In this document: positions 59,925-64,000 of the stretch, piece after piece | Position numbering within the stretch: position 1 is the stretch's first letter | Layout: each line of letters starts with the position of its first letter | Source of the DNA: Laetiporus sulphureus 93-53 | Lineage: Eukaryota; Basidiomycota; Agaricomycetes; Polyporales; Laetiporaceae | Direction of reading: 5' to 3' | DNA length: 64,000 nucleotides | Assembly (NCBI RefSeq): GCF_001632365.1 | Contig: NW_024468513.1 | Coordinates: forward strand, 1,179,876 to 1,243,875 | Notes under the pieces: generated by a model | What the model saw: the letters and a program-made list of their open reading frames with translations, nothing else | What the model was told of the DNA's origin: nothing | Database searches by the model: none | Made by a program: the position numbers and the translations under genes

Positions 59925-62394
59925 ATGTTCTTCTCCGTCGCCCGGTTGCGACACACTCTCCTCTCCTCTCTTCTTTTCTCCGCTTTCACTTATGCTCACG
60001 AGAGGGTCATATGTGAGTTCCACACCTTCTTGAACTGGCCTACAATTGACTTCCCATTTCAGACACGTCTTCTGTCTCCTACTGCTCTCAACCCCAGGAG
60101 ATTCTCGTAGAGCAGCTCTACATTGAGTACTATCCCGCCAACAATTCGATCTTCTTCAACGTCTCCGCCGCCAGCGTAGTACGTGTGTCTCACCATATTT
60201 TCCTCACACGCCGTCTTACCGCTTATGGCCGCAGCTCGACAATTTAAATGTGACCGCCAATCTATACCTTAATGATTACGGCGCCCAGCCCATCAACTAT
60301 ACCCTTGACATCTGCTCGCTCTTCGGCGGCTTCCTGTGCCCTCTCCCGCAGTACAACTTTACCGGCTCAGATTGGCTCACCATCCCGTCTTCAGTCGATA
60401 TTACAAAAGTGGTTCCTGGTATCGCGTATATCATACCAGACCTTGAATCGTTCGCGCAGGTCACTCTGCTCGAGGTTGGCACCGGAGACGTGAAGGCGTG
60501 CCTGCAGGCAACCCTGGCTAATGGCTGGTCGACTCATCAGTATGCGGTCGAGTGGACGACTGCGGCAATTGCTCTGCTCGCGCTCGCGTCTGCATTGTTG
60601 AAATCAGTATTCAGCAACATACTCGCGCTCGCGCCCATCCGCTTCCTCGACCTCCTCTATCTCTACCAGACCATCGCCTCCTCTGCTTTGCTGGGCCTCA
60701 ACTACCCGACCATCTATACTTCCTTCGCACTCAACTTCTCCTGGGTGCTCGGCCTGTTTGCTCAATCGTCCACCTCGTCCATGCAGAACTCCATCAACCG
60801 CATGCGGAGCCTGACGGGCGGCGACGACTCCGACGCGAGCAGCGGTGGCAGTACTGCGTATGTAAATCGCCGACTGAGCCCCTATAACACGGATATCGTG
60901 TTCCAGGCATCAAAGTCACTGGTTGCGAAGGCGAGATCCCTCCCAACGATCGATTTGTTCAATTCAACTGCACGGAGTTTGCTAACAAGGGCGACGCTGA
61001 ACAGTGCGAAGCGCTCCGTGCAGGACGACATTGCCGTTGTCACGTCTGAAGACGGTGCAGATGTCCTCCAAGCGGGCATTCCCATTTACGTGAACGATAT
61101 CGGCATCGCGACAGCAGACGCGTTTATGACCATCTTCCTTACTGCGCTTATATATGCAGCAATTGTCTTGGGTGCACTCGCCCTTGGCTTTGGCATCTAC
61201 TTCGGCCTCCGTCGCACATCATGGGGCAAGCAGCATCTGAGAGACCTCCCCGCGTTCGAGTCCGGCTACCTGCCGTTCGCGCGTGCCTGGGCCCTCAGAG
61301 CAGTGTTGATCACGGTGCTCCCAATTCTCACCTTCATCTTCTACCAGTGGACGCTGCATGACTCGTGGCTGTCGGTATTGCTTTCTGTCATCACCCTCGT
61401 CATCATGATGGCGCTGGTCCTGCCCCCCATCTACTTCGTGATCCGACCATACCTGCCGCGGGTCCTCGCTCGTACCACCACCGCTACAGTTCCGACGTCG
61501 CACTCGTTAGCTCCTCTGACGGCGCCGTTCCGCTCGGAGCGCGTGTGGTATGTCGGCGCCTTACTGATTGCGATAATCGTCAAGGCTATGGTGACCGCCT
61601 TCGGCCATGCACATGGGCTCGCACAAGCGATCGTGCTACTTATCCTCGACGTACTCTTTTTCGTATCCCTGATAGTCTTCAAGCCGTATCGAACACGAGG
61701 CGCGGACGTTCTCCAAGGCTTCCTCGCGACCGTGCGCATGGTCTGCTCCGGCCTTCTCATCGCGTTCGCGCAAACTCTTTCCGTGAGCGCCATTCCGCGC
61801 GTTGCGATCGGGGTGGTCATCGCGGTCATCTTCGCCATCGCGGTGATCATCATGTTCCTCAACATCCTCGTCAACCTCGGCCTCTGGCGCCTGTTCATGC
61901 TCGTGGTGTGCTGTGGGCGGCGCGGCCGCAGGGGCGACCGTGCGCTGGCCAGCAACCCGAGCGATTCAGACTCGGCGATGCTCCGCGATGGAGACGGGGA
62001 CAAGGACAAGGACCTCGATGTCGAGAAGTTCGGCGAAAAGATGCCGACAGGTGGGGAATCGCATTCGCCGGGATCCTCACAGGTGGACTTTCTCCGGCCT
62101 GGCAACCCGTCACCGCCAGCAACTGCCATGCATACACCAGTTACCGCCAGTAGCGAGCATCCGAGCGTGTTCTCGTCAAGTACGGAGACAACGCTGGGCG
62201 AGCCCCTCCCGCGACGATGGTCGTTCCAACACTCACGACCACCATCAGAGTCGGAGGGGTCCCAGTCGACAGGCTCGTTCGCGACGGCGTCACCGACGAC
62301 GCCATCGTCCGCATACCATGCCCGAAGACAGAGCCGCAACCTTCCGATGGCGGCGCCCGCTACCATACCAGAGCGGTACTCTCACGAGGAGTGA
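59925..62394 (+). CDS. Flc/TRP-like membrane protein with ML-like domain
   Basis: The signal peptide (MFFSVARLRHTLLSSLLFSA) leads into an ML-like lumenal domain spliced from three exons: YTSSVSYCSQPQEILVEQ, YYPANNSIFFNVSAASV and LDNLNVTANLYLNDYG. Cysteines in CSLFGGFLCPL suit the family. The TRP-type membrane part has about nine spans, for example AALLALASALLK, AFMTIFLTALIYAAIVLGAL, VLITVLPILTFIFYQWTLH and VVIAVIFAIAVIIMFLNI. A Ser/Pro/Glu-rich cytosolic tail ends RYSHEE. Fungal Flc/Pkd2-like proteins take part in calcium handling, cell-wall integrity and haem/FAD traffic; which applies here is open. Introns: 60014-60061 and about 60179-60235. The largest exon (60250-62394) is free of stops. 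Confidence 0.88.
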
Positions 62395-62823
62395 GAAAGA
62401 CGACATGGACATTATGTAAGCATGTATCCCTCTGGCATGGCGTGTTTCCAGACACTGCATCCCATCATTCATCGCGCATCGACAATTTGTGTCATAGGAT
62501 CCTTGCATTACTCATACTGGCTACCTTCACGCTGCATCTGCTCACATTGCTATTCGTTGCACCATACCACGCTCCTTGTTGCACATACATTACGCTACCA
62601 GCCGCTCATAATGCATGCATTGTTCGCGTCAAAATGACGCGTAGATACGCGCTATAACTTATGTACAATAGTTTGTATGTTCGGAGGGTAATCGATAAAA
62701 TAACTTCGTTTCAAAAAGACGATCGTGAACAGGAGTGAACGCGGCCGAGGAAAGGGACAGCCGGGAATTCCCGAGCAGCAAGTGACGCTTTGAGCTGAGC
62801 TGCCTGGCCAAACGCTCTCGTCA
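62395..62823. other. Intergenic region Flc/OSCP
   Basis: It contains the 3' flank of Flc and the promoter of OSCP on the same strand. AT-rich near 62690. No ORF was supported. Confidence 0.45.
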
Positions 62824-63582
62824 ATGCACACGATGTTGCTCTCCTCCGCCCGCACTGCGGCTCTCTCTGTCGGCCTTGGGCGCCGCTCGGTCAGCGCGAT
62901 CGCGTCCAAGTACTCCAGCGCCATCTTCAAGGCGGCACTCGTCAAGCCCGCGCCAACGCTCAACAAGGTGGAGAACGAGCTGAGGACCATCTCGTCCTTG
63001 ATCAATACGGACCCCAAGCTCGCGACGTTCATCACAAACCCGACGCTGTCCGCGAGGGACCGTCTCGCGGGGCTTGCTGGCCTCTTTACCGCGGCGGAGG
63101 GCACCGGCGCGAAGAAGGAGCCCGTGTCGGAGATCACGAAAAACCTGTTTATTGTCCTCTCGGAGAACGGCCGCCTCGCGGAGGCGCAGGGGGTCATCGA
63201 GGGCTTTAATGAGCTCCTCTCGAAGCACAATGGCGAGCTGACCGTCACGATCACGTCGGCCGCGCCGTTGGCGAAGGATGTACAGACGCGTCTTGAGTCT
63301 GTTCTCAGGCAGTCGCAGGCGGCTAAGCAGGCGAAGACGGTGAAGGTGGCGAACAAGGTACGTTCATTGGTGTGCTTTCATTGTGATGCGGTCATTTCAT
63401 GTGTGTGCAGATCAATCCTGCTATTCTCGGTGGCGTCGTTGTAGACTTTGGGGACAAGACGATTGACCTGAGTGTCATATCGCGTGTAACACGGCTGAAC
63501 AGCCTCCTTCAGCGTAAGCAGCGGTCCACGTTTGACACTCCAATTTCCGCTACTGACTTGCGATGTCTCAGAATCCGTATAA
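62824..63582 (+). CDS. ATP5: ATP synthase subunit 5 (OSCP), mitochondrial
   Basis: The oligomycin-sensitivity-conferring protein joins F1 to the peripheral stalk. An Arg/Ser/Ala-rich presequence (LLSSARTAALSVGLGRRSV) precedes KYSSAIFKAALVK. Family marks are KVENELRTISSLI, FITNPTLSARDR, ITKNLFIVLSENGR, and LTVTITSAAPLAKDVQTRLE. Intron 1 (63358-63411) leads to INPAILGGVVVDFGDKTIDL, then SVISRVTRLNSLLQ. A second intron, GTAAGC to CAG (63525-63571), restores the end to LLQQSV, stop TAA 63580-63582. ATG 62824 or ATG 62833 could be the start; the downstream frame is the same. The antisense ORF 62652-63356 is a shadow. Confidence 0.95.
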
Positions 63583-63755
63583 TGTACTAGCGTAGAGGGC
63601 AGGAGAGCGCGTTGTAGACTGTTGCTGTTTATCAATACCACATTCTGCCTACGGATAGAAACCTGGCAGTAGTCGGACAACTTGGTTAGATGCATGACAT
63701 CAAAACTCATGATAAATTACTGTTACAGCGGACAATGCACAACTATGCTAGCATC

Positions 63756-64000
63756 TCACAGCAGGTCCACAGCTTTCCGCCTAGGGGAGATGACAGCGAC
63801 GACTTTGCTCTCGAAATCCAACAATCCACCGCCTTCCGTAACCACCATGTCACGCAGCTCTTCCATTTCGACATCGCCGCCCAACAGCTTTTCGACGTTG
63901 GTTGATCCAAGGGCAATGGCCTCCTCTTCTGACATCGTCCCTCCAGCCTCTAAGGCAGCCTGCAATGGTCATTAGAACCTTGTTGTGAGAGTTACACATG
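63756..64000 (-). CDS. Second amidohydrolase, 3' end only
   Basis: The last exon (63756-63959) codes AALEAGGTMSEEEAIALGS, VEKLLGGDVEMEELRDMVVT and ends KVVAVISPRRKAVDLL. This mirrors the last exon of the amidohydrolase at 55121 (VVAVISPRRG and a short acidic helix). The acceptor CATTGCAG at 63960-63967 and intronic sequence run to the window edge, so most of the gene lies to the right. Same strand as its paralogue. The convergent OSCP gene ends 173 bp away. Confidence 0.75.

Noticed and set aside
61431..62366. 311-codon minus-strand ORF
   Set aside because: Antisense shadow of the Flc-like exon; Arg/Thr-rich composition produced by the complementary codons.
62652..63356. 234-codon minus-strand ORF
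   Set aside because: Antisense shadow of OSCP, whose identity and splice-restored C-terminus are clear.

Overview
The window is nuclear DNA from a filamentous basidiomycete, probably an agaricomycete mushroom or polypore. The evidence is protein-coding genes split by many short introns (about 50-80 nt, GT..AG with CTAAC/CTGAC-like branch sites), compact divergent and convergent gene pairs, and closest recalled matches to basidiomycete forms of Zn2-Cys6 regulators, Fun30, Csf1, Flc-type channels and CE9-like amidohydrolases. Species cannot be fixed from sequence alone. No bacterial operon, CRISPR array, rRNA or convincing tRNA gene was seen.

Left part (1-12 kb): a GLTSCR1-domain (SWI/SNF-associated) gene runs off the left edge, followed by APC8/CDC23 (cell-cycle ubiquitin ligase), ALG14 (N-glycan assembly), U2AF small subunit (3' splice-site recognition) and a Zn2-Cys6 transcription factor. 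The factor sits between two gene-poor stretches of 3.5 and 5 kb.

Middle (16.7-36 kb): a mitochondrial-carrier-like membrane protein, a Fun30/SMARCAD1 chromatin remodeller, TRAPP subunit BET5, a conserved-looking membrane protein, RMT2 arginine methyltransferase, a PRKRIP1-like splicing protein, a decayed repeat-bearing segment with broken reading frames, an uncharacterised gene cut by an in-frame TAA, NSA2 (60S ribosome biogenesis) and YIP1 (ER-Golgi transport).

Right part (36-64 kb): an 11-kb gene for the bridge-like lipid-transfer protein Csf1, a small twin-CX9C mitochondrial protein, a DUF1746 membrane protein, a nuclear protein with PCNA- and SUMO-binding-like motifs and a possible SMC5/6-linked C-terminal region, ERCC1/RAD10, a membrane-anchored amidohydrolase, an Flc/TRP-type channel, the ATP-synthase OSCP subunit, and the 3' end of a second amidohydrolase at the right edge.

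The set is mostly housekeeping (glycosylation, splicing, secretion, chromatin, DNA repair, respiration) without one shared pathway. The most interesting signals are in gene architecture: a 6-nt coding microexon in NSA2; two GC-AG introns, one splitting the Walker A motif of Fun30 and one just before the HxH metal motif of the amidohydrolase; a frame-preserving Fun30 intron whose branch site is tandemly duplicated; and a stray copy of an ERCC1 exon fragment. I found no convincing new defence or mobile system.
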